DNA from: Paragordius varius | Lineage: Eukaryota > Nematomorpha | NCBI GenBank assembly: GCA_964247055.1 | Contig: OZ176052.1 | Span: 12,710,001-12,774,000 of the forward strand | Direction: 5' to 3' | Length of the DNA stretch: 64,000 nt | Shown: positions 25,291 to 37,802 of the stretch, in pieces | Layout: every line of letters begins with the position of its first letter | Position numbering within the stretch: the first letter of the stretch is position 1 | The notes under the pieces: model-generated | What the model saw: the letters and a program-made list of their open reading frames with translations, nothing else | Databases searched by the model: none | Told to the model about the DNA's origin: nothing | Made by a program: the position numbers and the translations under genes

Positions 25291-27120
25291 ATCCAATCTA
25301 AAGTCCTGTAAATTTAATAAAATTAATGAAAATTTAGATGTTTTAACTATGATCAAAAAAGTTAGGAAAACCAAAAATATTGATCGTTAGACAAAATCCT
25401 GTTTTGAGTTTAAGGAAAAAAAATGTTTACAGTTTTACTAGAAGAGACTTTGGTGAAAAAATTGATTATTAAGGTTAAAGTTTAAAAGAAATTTGATTTT
25501 ATAAAAAAGGATTCAAAAATTTATTTTATGAGAAAGTTTTTGAAAGAGTTAGAAGAATAAAAAAACGCAATTTTTTTCATAAAAATTGATATTATGCTAA
25601 ATTTGTATGCCACCTTTCGAATATTTCATAAATTTCATTTTTTTATTAAATTATTAATTTAAGCATGTTCAAAAAACTTATTTTCGGTTAGAATTATGAA
25701 ATTTATTAAAAATATTTGGTTATTCAATTAGATTATTACACTAATTATGAATATAATCGATTTTTTTGATCAAGATTATAAAGTATTTTATTAAAATAAG
25801 TTTCCTATAGATAGGGTTTTGGTTTGCAGTTTATATCAATAAAATTAGTTGAATTTATAATTAAGTGTTGAATATAAAAGAGCTTTATTTGGAAAATTGT
25901 TTTGTTGGGTGGGAAAATAGTTTTGATCATAAAGGTGTTGAGTTTTGATGCATTTATGATAAAGTGTTAAGATGTTTAAATAAATAATTATTTATCCTTA
26001 CATATTTATAATTTTTATTTATATTATGCTGAAAAATCATTTTTTTATAAAGCCTTTTTAGACGCGTTTATCAGCTCTTAATATATTGTATTCATATCAA
26101 AATCAAAAAATTATTTAGAACAGAACACGTATCCCATTCTAACTCACCATTTAATCAAACTCATCTTTTTCTGCCAATTCAATTATTTTAATTTAAGTTT
26201 TATTTAAAATTATTTTTAGACAAGCGTAAGGCGTGGAAATATGTTTTTTTGTGAATATAATTGATCGAATTTGGTTTGAGGTTGGACTTAAACAAACGAA
26301 CTCTTTTTCAATTAAAGGAAAGAATTGGATTCATGCACTTTAAAAAAATAAATATCATCATTTAGACAGTGATCTAATATGAATCTTAAAAATCTCAAAT
26401 AACAAATGTTTACAATTTTGTGAGATATACATTTAAAATTTTCCTACATGTTTTTTTAACTTAATAAAAAAATCAAATTGAAAATATGACTTAGTATGAT
26501 TTTTAGTTAACATTTTATAATCAAAAATATTTTCGTTCATTATGGACTTGAATATTCTTTAAATGCCGATTTTAAATGGAAAAGTATACACTGGTCGCAA
26601 TGTTAAGTTGTTAAATAAGTGTTGATTTTCAAAAGAATAATTAAGTTAGAACGAAAATGGGAATATTGTGTTATGAAAATTTTTTTACGCTAAAGTGCCA
26701 TTTTACCTCACGAAAGTATTTTGAGTCTATAACTTAAATTTTAGATTTTATGATTTAAAATTATGGCATTTAAATACTTTCCTAACTGTACTCAATTTCA
26801 ATTATCAACATATTTCTAACCAAACTAAACATTAGTTCTACCACTAACCTTTTATTATAAACTCAACATTTTTAATCAACCAAAAAAAATATATTTACAC
26901 GTTTAATAAGCATGTATTGTCCCTTAACCTTAAATATAGAGATTTTGAGTTAAATGTAATGAAAATTCGAATTAATTTGCAAGCATTAAAATAATAAATA
27001 TAAGAACTAAATTGTAAGCCTGTTAGAAAACATTGATTCAAAATATATTTGAAAATTAATTTTTACTATTTAATATGAATATTATTGTAATCTATATATT
27101 CTGCAAAATGAAAAAATAAA
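25291..27120. other. Intergenic DNA, no gene seen
   Basis: A+T-rich sequence with many short GTGTTGAGTTT/AAACTCAACATTT words on both strands, for example near 25,930 and 26,850. These are also common in the 7-15 kb array. No frame or splice-linked block looks coding. Confidence 0.45.
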
Positions 27121-27123
27121 TTT

Positions 27124-28634
27124 AACATTTTCACTTTTTTGTCCTAGTTCACCTTTCGGAGTAGCTTTAAAGCTTTATATCCCAGGCTCAATTATGTAAA
27201 TAAACTTTTGAAATTTATATCAAACATTGTTCTCTGGTATTAGATAAAAATTATATTTGTTACAGTTTTGTGTCTTCTAGAGTCTAGAATTCAAACAGCT
27301 CCAAAACGCGATTGAAACGAACTACTTACACTAAAATTAATATATCATTTTTGCTGAAAATGTAGTCGAAAACTTTTTTAAAGTCAATTATTCACATTTT
27401 TTAACCATATACATATATTTACCTGTTGCATTGGCGATATAATAGAAATAAAAAAGTTTGTCACAATATTTTAAGTTTTTGTAAATAAAAATTATTTATG
27501 CGCCTAAAAGGCTAAAGAAAGTATATTTTAAATTCGGCCTACTATAAATACTTTTTAACATCCAAATTCTAAATGGCTCTGGGATACAAATTACCAAAAT
27601 TATTGATATGTCAAAAAACATATCGATCAAAACTTAGCGATCGTTTGACATTAATACACCGTTGAGCTTTTATATATAGCCTATCGACACCTTCTGTAAT
27701 ATATAAAACATAAGACTAAACTCAAAGTTTTCCTACCATACTCTAAACTTTTTATTTAAATTAAACACTAATTTTAGTTAATAAAACTTTTTAAAAAAAC
27801 TAGTAAACTACAAATTTTATATACCGGGGGTTTTTATTACGGCCCTCCCAGATATCATGCGTAACCCACGAATTCGGAAGCCTACAATTTAGAAAATTTT
27901 GCTGACAAAATTTTGGTAAAATCATTGACATTTTTTATATAAATTTTCTTAATAAGTCTATCCTATCCAACGAATAAGAAAACATTGTGTCCCGCTTATA
28001 TTCCTATCTAAAAATATATTAATATATTACACATATATATTTTTTAACTGTTGTCCACCAGATTTTTTGAGTAAAAAATGCGGAAAGCGAAGTCATTAGT
28101 GGTCCCGGTATAGACCCTTTATCACTCCGTTACTTTCTAGTTTCATATCCCAGAGAAAAATAAAATTTGAATATCTTAAAAGTAAAGATAGCAGGCCGAA
28201 TTTATATACATGCTTTCTTTAACCTTTTAGGCGCATTATACAAAAATGTTTTTCTAAAAATAAAATTTAAAAAATCCTCATCTCAAACTTTTTTGCTGCC
28301 ATATTATAATTTTTTTTTATCCCTAATGCAAAGGATATATGTTTATTATAGTTAGACAATGTTTAATGTTTTACTTTATAAAGCTGTCAGGCTAGATTTT
28401 CCTGCAAAAACTTAATATATTGATTTTAGTATCAGCTGTTCGTTTCTATCGTTTGTCCGAATTTTAGACTTTAGAACAAAACTGTAAAGATTAGCCTTTT
28501 GCTAATGCATGAGAACAATGTTTAATAATTAAATTTATATAAAATTATTTCAAAACTCTAGTTTTACAAAATTAAACTCTGGGACATAAAATTACCCGAA
28601 AGGTAAACTAGGGAAAAAAAAGTGAAAAGATAAT
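27124..28634. repeat. Foldback element with ~500-bp arms
   Basis: The left arm (27,124-27,600) and right arm (28,140-28,634) are imperfect reverse complements. Matching pairs include CCTAGTTCACCTTTCGG with CCCGAAAGGTAAACTAGG, CAAACATTGTTCTC with GAGAACAATGTTTAA, ACAGTTTTGTGTC with GAACAAAACTGTAAA, and ATGCGCCTAAAAGGCTAAAG with CTTTAACCTTTTAGGCGCAT. The 540-bp centre holds a comparatively G+C-rich stretch (ACCGGGGGTTTTTATTACGG near 27,823, GTGGTCCCGGTATAGACCC near 28,100). There is no open frame of note. This resembles a non-autonomous transposon with long inverted ends. Confidence 0.8.
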
Positions 28635-29311
28635 GAAAGATTTAGTTATTTTATATGTATATCATTTACAGCTTAAAACATTTTGATTTAGGTAAAATGA
28701 TCAAAAAGGCCTAAGTTTGTTTCGAATAATGTCGATTTAATTTGAAAGGTACCGAGTCTTAACCAAAATCGAATTAAATATTTGTAAATCCTTTTCATTG
28801 AAATAACAATTTGTGGTCGCATTATACTGAACTGAGAATAAAAACGAACAGAGAAAAATAAAAAACTTCTATAATTATTTTGGAAATCATTTTACTTAGC
28901 CTTTATACGAACGATATATGATTTTAATTTTTTACTTTTTTTATCTCACCATAAAATAGATAACAAATATAAAATGCTTATAGAATATTTTTACTGATAT
29001 ATGATATAAATAATTGATTAGGTTGATATTTGGAATACTAAACTTCATGAAAGACAATCGAAATTTTTCTATTCGTTTGATGCGAAAATATTTTTAGTTC
29101 ATTTATGATATGATTTTTGAATTTTAAATGATAACACGATGCGCAAAAATTAAATATGCCTTTCGATTATAAAAGCCCCAGTATAATGATCGCAAATGGG
29201 AATAGATAAATAATTAATAGAATTTTTTCATTAATCTAAATCGAACTCAGATTAAGTTGGTTGTTTAAAAAATACGGCAGAATGTTGATTCATATAACGA
29301 TACGATAATAC
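28635..29311. other. Intergenic spacer, no gene seen
   Basis: Unique-looking A+T-rich DNA between two foldback elements. No coding block or recognisable repeat longer than a few tens of bases. Confidence 0.4.
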
Positions 29312-30477
29312 TGTGCGGCAAAAATAAGGCTCAAAAATAAATATTTATGAATAAGATAGCTAAAAGTTTCAGGATAATGAATATCGTAATGCGGTTAAAA
29401 AACTAAAAAAAGTTATTTCATTTTTCATTAACCGAAATCGAAAAATCGCATTTTTCTGGCATGTTAGGTCAAATAAATAACAATAGATGATAACGTGTCA
29501 ACTAATTTTTATTTGTTTTAATATAGTAAGGATGATTATAAACGCAAAATATTATCAATTTACGTTTTTCTGAGGGTTCCAGAAACATTAAAGGAGATTA
29601 GCTAAAAAATCGCACTTTGTCGTCAAATTTGAATCATAAAAACTTATTAATAGCGGTAAAAAATTTAATTTAAAGCACTCATATATAAACTCTTTATATA
29701 GAAATTACCCAATATAGCGCATTCAAAAAATTTAAGCCTTATATAAAAAAGAAAATTTTTGATAATTTCCACCAAAGCTGAAATTGCATATAATTACTAA
29801 GTAAAAAATTATTAGTAACACTGTTTCCATACAATTCGATGAAAAAAAGATGTACGACTCAATTTTTTAATTTGCGGAATTTTTTACCCAAAAACATTGA
29901 TTATATATATTGGGTATGGATAGAAATTTTTTTGCATCAAATTGTATGGAATGAATATTTATAATATATATTGAATGTTTTGTAAAAAATTTAAACAGCT
30001 TCCTCTTTGGTGCAAAATATCCAAGAATAATTTTCTTTTTATACAAGAGGCAATTTTTTGTTAAAGGGGATATATTGGGTAAACTCATGAGTTAATATAT
30101 GATTGTTATAATAAAAATAAAATCTTTTACCGCACATTAACAAGTTTTTATCAAATTTGAGGCTAAAATGCAATTTTTTAGTTTATATTCTTGCAAATCT
30201 TTATGGGACCTTCCGTAACAGTGCTTTGCTGATAATATTTTGCACTTAGACGTAATTTTATTTTGTATTAACACAAATAAAATTTCGTCGACACGATTTC
30301 ATCTATTGTATCTAATATTATTTAACCTAATATGCGATAAAAATGCGATTTTTGATTTAATAGTAGAAAAATAACTTTTTTTCTAATATTTTAATCTCAT
30401 ATGCCATTTCAAATTCCTGAATCTTTTAGCTATCGAATGATATATGATTCATTAACATTTATTTTTTGCTGCGCACC
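29312..30477. repeat. Foldback element, family shared with 47.25-48.35 kb
   Basis: The outer left sequence (GTGCGGCAAAAATAAGGC, GATAGCTAAAAGTTTCAGGA, AATGCGGTTAAAA) is mirrored on the right (CCTGAATCTTTTAGCTATCG, TTTTTTGCTGCGCAC). Inner pairs include AACGCAAAATATTATCA with TGATAATATTTTGCACTT. The element is about 1.17 kb with arms of roughly 500 bp. The copy in LLTP intron 8 (47,255-48,346) shares the same blocks in the same order. No transposase. Confidence 0.8.
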
Positions 30478-30857
30478 GTTTAAAAAGGAAAATAATTTTG
30501 TGATTATATATTTTTTCTAAATAATCTTAAAAAGATCATTGTAAAAGCCAACAAATCGGATCTAGTATACAATATAATGCGATTATAGGGAAAATATTTG
30601 AATTTACTATGTACTCTAAGTAAATATCCTAATTCATTCAAACCCTTTTTTACAGCAGATCAATATTTGCACTTATTAATTTAAATTTAATTCAACATTT
30701 TTTTAAATGCATTCCTTCATTTTAATTAAATTAAACTACAAATAATTTTTAGAATTTATTGTTAAAAATATTTTATAAGATATAATTTTTCGATAAATTT
30801 TTTTTATCAATTTAAAATAATATATGGATACGTCAACAAAAAAATATATATGACTCA

Positions 30858-32000
30858 TTACACTAGTCAACAAGGTTTTGCACCACCCCATTATTTTTGC
30901 ATTTTCTGATACCTAATGGCATGGAAAGGCCAAAACAAAAAAGAAAATTGAGGCCACCAATAGGATTTTTCCAAAATTTACTTTTTAAATTTGTATTTAA
31001 TTCAAAAATAACAATCATTCCTCGTGTACATATGTTTAAAAATTCAAACAAGCAAGTCAATACAAGTAATATTCCATGCATGGATAACAAATTCTAGGCA
31101 TTAAATAAGATACTAAACAAGATAAGAGCCAAATTATTAAAAATTTAAAAGGGGCTTATGTATAGTGTGATAGATATGGGCGGCTGCACAAGCTCTGCAT
31201 ATCCCCCAAGCGATCCTATAATTATGCCAGATATGGCAAAGATAACAATAAGTAATCGTAAAGTCCGATAAGAGAGACTTGCAAGCAAAATCTGGCAAAT
31301 TGACATGTCCAATTAACCAATTTACAGAATAAAGTTAGATAAATTCTACAATTAAATTAAATATAAATTAGGTAAATACAAATGGTCCAACCCCATAACA
31401 GTAAATTCTACTAAAAGTGGCTACACAACATCTATCTGAAATTCAAAATACAAAACAACCAATAATTTCAAAAAAATAAGCTATATCCACTAGGTATAAA
31501 TAAAGGATTTTTTATAAGAACCAACTCAAGAGAAAAAGTCTAATAAGTACTCGAAAGAACGAAATCTAACAAAAAAAATATAGCCTATCTGAAAGCCGAA
31601 GGTTTAAACCATAGAATGCCTTTTTTAGTATTTTTTTAAAAAATTTTTATATGTGTTAAAAATTCACTTGAAAAAAAAGACTAAATTTTGACGTTTACCG
31701 TACTATTTTTTTCTCTCTGATATTTAAATGACATATTTATATTCAAAAGATAGAGTTTAAAACGCTTTATTAAATGATATTAAATTTATAATATAATAAC
31801 ATTTTATTATAAAGTTATATTTAATTTTCTCTCGATTTTCTCTTGTTTTTGAAAAATTGAAAAACCTATAAAATTTCAAAATTCTGATTGGCGGGATCAA
31901 AATTTTTTTCAAATTCGGTTTTAAACACTGAAATTAGTCATGATTTAAAAAGTTTGAGTGGTGGTGCTTAAAAATGTCCAAATTTGTCGACTAGTGTAAT
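30858..32000. mobile_element. Tc1/mariner-like inverted-repeat element, no intact transposase
   Basis: The left end reads TTACACTAGTCAACAAGG then TTTTGCACCACCCC. The right end reads GGTGGTGCTTAAAAATGTCC then GTCGACTAGTGTAATT. These are imperfect inverted repeats with a GGTGGTGC..GACTAGTGTA layout like Tc1-type ends, flanked by A+T. The element is about 1.14 kb. The inner 700 bp differ in composition from the neighbourhood. On the minus strand at about 31,290-31,142 an open stretch preceded by a good 3' splice-like signal translates to a hydrophobic segment (LRLLIVIFAISGIIIGSLGG). It might be a captured host exon or chance. No DDE transposase motif is visible. Confidence 0.65.
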
Positions 32001-34500
32001 TTTAGCTGAATTTAATTTCATATATAATAATTTTTTTCTATTTTTATTAAATTAAAATTAAATTGTAAGCATTTGGAACGTTTATATTCATCATGTTTGG
32101 TGATTTAAATTTCAATTTATATGTTTTTGTTTTGTTAAGATTGAAAATTGACTTTCGTATAATTTTTAAACATATTTTATATGCATACCAAAAAAAGATT
32201 AATTTTATACCAGTGACAATTTTAAATAATATATATAAATTTATTATGATACAATCACACTTCAGCGTAAACAATATCCAGAAATAAAATTAATTGGAAG
32301 TTTTTGTGTCTGTGCAATGTGAAGTTTAGTTATAGTGTTTCTTAAATGAAAAGGTATTGATAAAGTTTACCAAATTTCATTTATGAAATGGTCAATGTTT
32401 CAATGAAATTAATTATATGAATAATGAGTGGTAAATTATTTCATTTGACTCATCACCTCTACACTGAACAATGTTTATCAAACCCAAATTTCATTGATTA
32501 AGATCGACAGTTTTTGAAATCGTTTTCATCAATTCTACATTATTTTAAATCAAAATGAAAATACAGTAAAAATTGAAGTCATAACCAAAAAACAAATATA
32601 AATTGTTTGAAAAAAGGCCTATTGTTTTAGATTGCAAAGTAAGAAATAGAACCAGTAACAAAAGAAATTATGCGGACAAAACGTAAAAATATAAACAAAT
32701 ATTTTTTTAAAAATAATTATACTATTTAAACCATATTATTTCCCCTATATAAAATATTAAAATAAAACATAAATGATTGTGTTACCAATGTAAAACTCTT
32801 TTTCATATTTGGCAATTAAAAAATATTTTTACCCGTAGGTATAATTTCAATTTTTACTGTATATTGGTATTACACCATCTATTAAATAAGTGTAATTAAA
32901 TGATTTATATAAGATTCAACATACAAAAAGTATTTTAAAAAATGTTTGTATTTTTATATTGTTACGTTTTGTCTGTATAATTTCAATTTTTATTGTAATT
33001 AAGCTAAAAATTTGGTACTCATGGTACCGTAATATTAAAATTTTATATTTTTAGTTTTGCACATTTTTGTGATTTTTCTGGAAACTTTTATAATCGATTA
33101 TGTATTTTATATAAATAAGCTTTATTGAATTTGCACAATTTTGCTTTAGAGGTAAGTGTTAAAAGCAACGCTTTATCGAACGTAATTAATATTTAATAAG
33201 TATAGAAAATTTCATTAGTTAATATAATGCTTAAACATTTGAATGCTTTAAATTAAATAATTAGTTAATAAAGGTGGTTGATTACTAAAGTATTTATGAA
33301 AGATGTTAAATTTTTAATATTAATTTAAAAGGACATAATATAAATATCTGCTGTTATAATATTTGTTTTAGTTTTTTGAATCCAATTTTATACGCAAATG
33401 TCGAATTAAGTCATTGGTAAAAACTTTTTTAAGTCATCACATGATAGTTTTAAATTGTATAGGTCTGGTAGAAAATTTTTAATTTCATATATTTTTTTCT
33501 ATTAAAACTCATTTCACTCATAAGACCTTTTCAACCAAAATACGTTTTAAAATCCAACTTATTTATCCGAACACAATCTATGTTAAATCATTCACCCTTA
33601 ACTTCAATTGATATTAATTTTTCTTTTTTTATATATTAGTCACAAAATTTAAATTTTAAGTGGGACTTTCATTAACCAGACCTAGCCTTAATATATTAAC
33701 TTTAATTAGTTAAAAGTATAAATTTTATAATATGATCCTTGTACTAAAATGTTATTTGATTGGAAAAGCATTAGATTTGGTTTAAAATTATTATAAAATG
33801 AGTTTTAATGAGAAATTTCAACTTAAATAAAGACACAAGAGTTATTGATTTGACTTATAAAAGTATTTATTGTGTATACTTTCTTCATAAAACTGTGATT
33901 TTACCAATTAAGACTTGTTGAATCCAACAATATGTTAAATAAATTCATATATTTTCAACGAAATATGTTACCAATAAACGCGTGTACGAATAGATTTAGT
34001 ATTATTGAGTAATTTGAAATATTAGCATGTTATTAATAATCTTTAATACTATATATTTAAGATATCTTTTCTCTATTATTTGATGTAAAAAAACTTATGT
34101 TTATGTTGTTGATCGGGGAATTACAAAAATTTAAATTTAAATTTTTGGCGGAACTTAAATTAAATTTTTGATTCAGTTTTCGGAGCATAATTAATTTAAT
34201 TTTAAAATAGAGGCAATAGATGTTATATCTACATCATTCTATAGTAATACTAATTTAGTAATATATATTAGAGGTTATATAAACAATTATTTGAAAATTA
34301 TATATTAATGTCTTGTTTATTAAGAGTTTTAATCATTTTATAAACAATATGAATAAATTTTATTTAGAAATTATAGCTTACCCCATAATCCCACTTTCTT
34401 TGATATAAATTCACGCCAGAGTGCAATGTAATTTCGACCTTCCAAAAACTACCAATAAATATTTTGTGTTTATCTTAATGAGGGTAGAAAATATTTATAT
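32001..34500. other. Intergenic DNA including a 360-bp palindrome
   Basis: No gene is supported. 32,650-33,010 is a foldback: ATTATGCGGACAAAACGTAA on the left and TTACGTTTTGTCTGTATAAT on the right. It is built from the GCGGACAAAACG block of the 7-15 kb array. Around 34,080-34,215 lies another diverged hairpin-core copy (GGCGGAACTTAAATTAAATT, TAGAGGCAATAG). The rest is featureless A+T-rich DNA. Confidence 0.55.
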
Positions 34501-34516
34501 TCTATGCAAGTATTCG

Positions 34517-34655
34517 ATTTTAGCGAATAGTAATCAGATTTTTCTAGCATTTTAACCGCATATATCATTAATTTCGGTAATTATTGTTCAATTTTAGCGA
34601 ATAGTAATCAGATTTTTCTATCATTTTAACCGCATATATCATTAATTTCGGTAAT
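34517..34655. repeat. Direct duplication of a ~66-bp block
   Basis: TTTTAGCGAATAGTAATCAG and the following bases through CATATATCATTAATTTCGG occur twice, 74 bp apart, with a single difference near TTTTTCTAGC/TTTTTCTATC. The block contains CATTTTAACCGCATATATCA, which is end sequence of the 29.3/47.3-kb foldback family. Confidence 0.8.
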
Positions 34656-34929
34656 CATCGTAAGTGAGGCGTTTAACAATAGAATGATATATGATTAACA
34701 AACATTCAATTTTCGACACGCCATTTGTGGGATTATAAAATCGACGTTTATATGAAAAAAGGTAAATTATAATATTTTTTAGGTTACAATATTACTAAAT
34801 TATTAAAAATGATTTCAAGATCTGACGTAAATATTAAGGTATATATAATGCTAATTAAAGTTCAGCAATATCTAATAAATTAAATAAAATTATCAAGAAA
34901 TTAACAAATCGAAAAACGGATCGAGCTTA

Positions 34930-35530
34930 ACATGATAGGAAAAGTAAAATATTATATTTTTTAGGTACCGAAAATATTTTGAATTTTAACGAATGAAATA
35001 ATTGGAAGAAATTACCTGCTCAATATTAAATGGATTGGCCATTATGAAATAAGGTAAAATATATTTTTTAGGTACCGAATATATTTTCAATTTTAACTAA
35101 TGAACTAATTGGAAGATATACCTGCTTAATAATAAATAGATTGGCCATTATAAAAAAAGGTAAAATATTATATTTTTTAGGTACCAAAAATATTTTCAAC
35201 TTCGAATAAATAAATGGAAGAAATTACATTCTCAATATTAAATAGATTGGCCACTATGAAAAAAGGTAAAATATTATATTTTTTAGGTACCAAAAATATT
35301 TTTAATTTTAACTAATGAACTAATTGGAAGATATACCTGCTTAATAATAAATAGATTGGCCATTATAAAAAAGGTAAAATATTATATTTTTTAGGTACCA
35401 AAAATATTTTCAACTTCGAATTAATAATTGGAAGAAATTACCTGCTCAATATTAAATAGATTGGCCACTATGAAAAAAGGTAAAATATTATATTTTTAGG
35501 TACCGAAATGTTTTTATTATGGAATAAAAT
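34930..35530. repeat. Tandem array, ~105-110-bp unit, 5-6 copies
   Basis: The word GGTAAAATATTATATTTTTT followed by AGGTACC recurs near 34,940, 35,050, 35,157, 35,265, 35,369 and 35,477. Each unit also has ATTGGAAGAAATTACCTGCT and AAATAGATTGGCCA. One older copy without GGTACC lies near 34,760. Alternate units share extra differences (ATATACCTGCTTAATAATAA in every second copy), pointing to a two-unit step in its expansion. Confidence 0.9.
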
Positions 35531-37556
35531 AATTAGAGGAATTTTAGTAACGATAAATTGACAATTAATATGAATGGAAAGATTTAAATAATATCAAATT
35601 AAATTATCAAGATATCCAGTAAAAAATCTATATAAATCAACGAGTTTTTTGACAATGCATGGAAAGCTCTCACAAAACTATTAATATATAATATGAATGA
35701 AATGGTTCAATATATTTTAAATTCTAGGAAATTATATAAGTTGAAAAAGATATATTGATTGATTATTATTTAAAGAAAAACTGGTATATATAATTACAAG
35801 ATTTGATATATGCAAAATTAGATTAACTTGTTTAAAAATAAAAATGGCTCAAATTTTATGAAAGAAAAGGTATTTGAATTTATATAATAATAATCAAAAG
35901 CGCACACTAACATTTTAAATCATATCACCAAAAAAATTTTTCCGCATACCCCAAACACGAAAATTCCGTTATGTTTGAAATTTTTTACTTTTAACCATAT
36001 TTATTAATTAATTTGTCAATCAGAAAATTGTATTGTGGTATATTTATTTCGGTTTTTATGTTATTAAATGCTTAAATAAATTAAAAATGTGAACCAAAAT
36101 CATAATCATTTGACCAATTTAAACAATCGAACCGGAATTTTTTAATAGAAGCTTAATCTTAAATCTTTATATGATTTCTGATGTTGATTAGATAATAAAT
36201 ATAGATTATATTGTTGGATTTAGGTTTTTAACTGATGTACATCAAGCTGAATCGAATCCGTTTAGCTATCTATAATATAAATAGAGTAGTTATGTTAACA
36301 GCTATTAATGAAAATTAAAGAGAAAATATTTTACAGTCAAATTATAAGCAGTCCCAAAATAAATGGAACGATTTAGATTGGTGATTTATGTGACAACTTA
36401 AATACAAAATCTTTTAATGAATCGAACTGATGCCAGATGTTTAAATGTGTCCATTACCAAAAAAAGACTAAAAGGAAACACAATTATATAAAATTTGCAT
36501 TACCCGAAAACGCAAAGAGAAAAAATTATACATTAAGTTTAATAAATCCAAAGATTTTATTAAATGATATATTTTCTTATAAATTTATGATAGTTGCTCA
36601 AATAAATAGTTGCTTATGCATAATACATATTTTTTAAAATGTTAAAATATCTATTATTTTACATGAATTGAATCATCATGTAAAACTTCCTACTGTTAGA
36701 ATCTATCATTATATTGGAAATACCCAAAAATTTATTGCCTGAATTACATTAAAACATTTAATAATAATTAATAAATGGGAATTCAAACCAGCACCCATTT
36801 GCAAACCGGGATACAAAATTATATATATATATCTTATATATATATATAATTTTAAATAATTATTATATATATTTGATAAGGATTTATTAACTATATTGAT
36901 TCTCAAATTTAATGCTCTAGAATTTTGCACAAAACATTGAATTATCTTATTTTTAAATTTTTTATCGATAAAAGATTTCTTATAGACATTATGAAAATAT
37001 AAAATGATTTAACAAATGTACTTATTGGAATCAAATGCATAGTTATCAGTTAATATTATACCCTTAAAAATAAAATTTTTGGGTATAAGTACTTAAAATA
37101 ATTGAATTATTATGATCCAGTTGCATGAGCTAAGCATTATTTGAATTAATATCTCACCATATTAAAGTAAATTGATCAGCCCAACATTTCATTTATACAA
37201 AAATCGACGTATAAAGTGGAACCCAAACTTTTCTCTTTAATTCGGACAAATTATGGGGTGCCTTTGAATAAACAAAAAATCAATTAAAAAAGTAATGTTA
37301 TTATAAATATTTTATACTGGTATAAAGGGCATACTTAAAAAGATAAAACACTATGTCACTTAAAAACACAATTAGGGTTAATACTAACCGGTTTTGAATA
37401 TAGATGAGACTACGACCGCTTATAAAGATGACCAAAAAATCTCACACTTACACTATTATAAGCAATTAAAACAGTAAACTTTATGTGTCGTTTAGTGATA
37501 TTTATTAATTCTAGTGTTAAAGATATGAAAGTAGAGTTATCGGCGGTCACACCAAT
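35531..37556. other. Intergenic DNA, no gene seen
   Basis: A+T-rich DNA with a (TA)n-rich patch near 36,820-36,870. Short frames at 36.4 and 36.7 kb show no recognisable similarity and no splice context. Confidence 0.4.
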
Positions 37557-37802
37557 TTATATATTTTTGGCGATAAAAAACTCAACCTTAGATAAAAATA
37601 GGCTATTAATAAAAACTTTGAGTCTGTAACCCAATAAATTTTCTAACTGATCCGCAGTACCATTGGCATCTAAACGAAGGAATCGAGTTAAACCTATAAG
37701 GGGCCTATTTTGTTTTTGTGACTTTTCCTTAAAGAAGGGACTAGAGAAGGTAGAAATGGGAATAATATAAATAATTTCCCAATCGCCAAAATGAATCAAC
37801 AC
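37557..37802 (-). CDS. Possible orphan exon on the minus strand, product unknown
   Basis: I do not recognise this protein. The stretch is noticeably less A+T-rich than its surroundings and stays open for about 80 codons on the minus strand. Within it, TTTCTACCTTCTCTAG is a good 3' splice signal (minus strand, near 37,740), and the reading ends at AAG/GTTGAG, a possible 5' splice site near 37,590. The peptide between contains RPLIGLTRFLRLDANG and LENLLGYRLKVFINS. Coding-like patches also occur on the same strand near 38,290-38,430 (a segment reading RTRIPILLETLHYRLYLYR), which might belong to the same gene. No start codon context, domain or homologue is identified. It may equally be a pseudo-exon. 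Confidence 0.25.
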   Translation of the reverse strand: MLIHFGDWEIIYIIPISTFSSPFFKEKSQKQNRPLIGLTRFLRLDANGTADQLENLLGYRLKVFINSLFLSKVEFFIAKNI

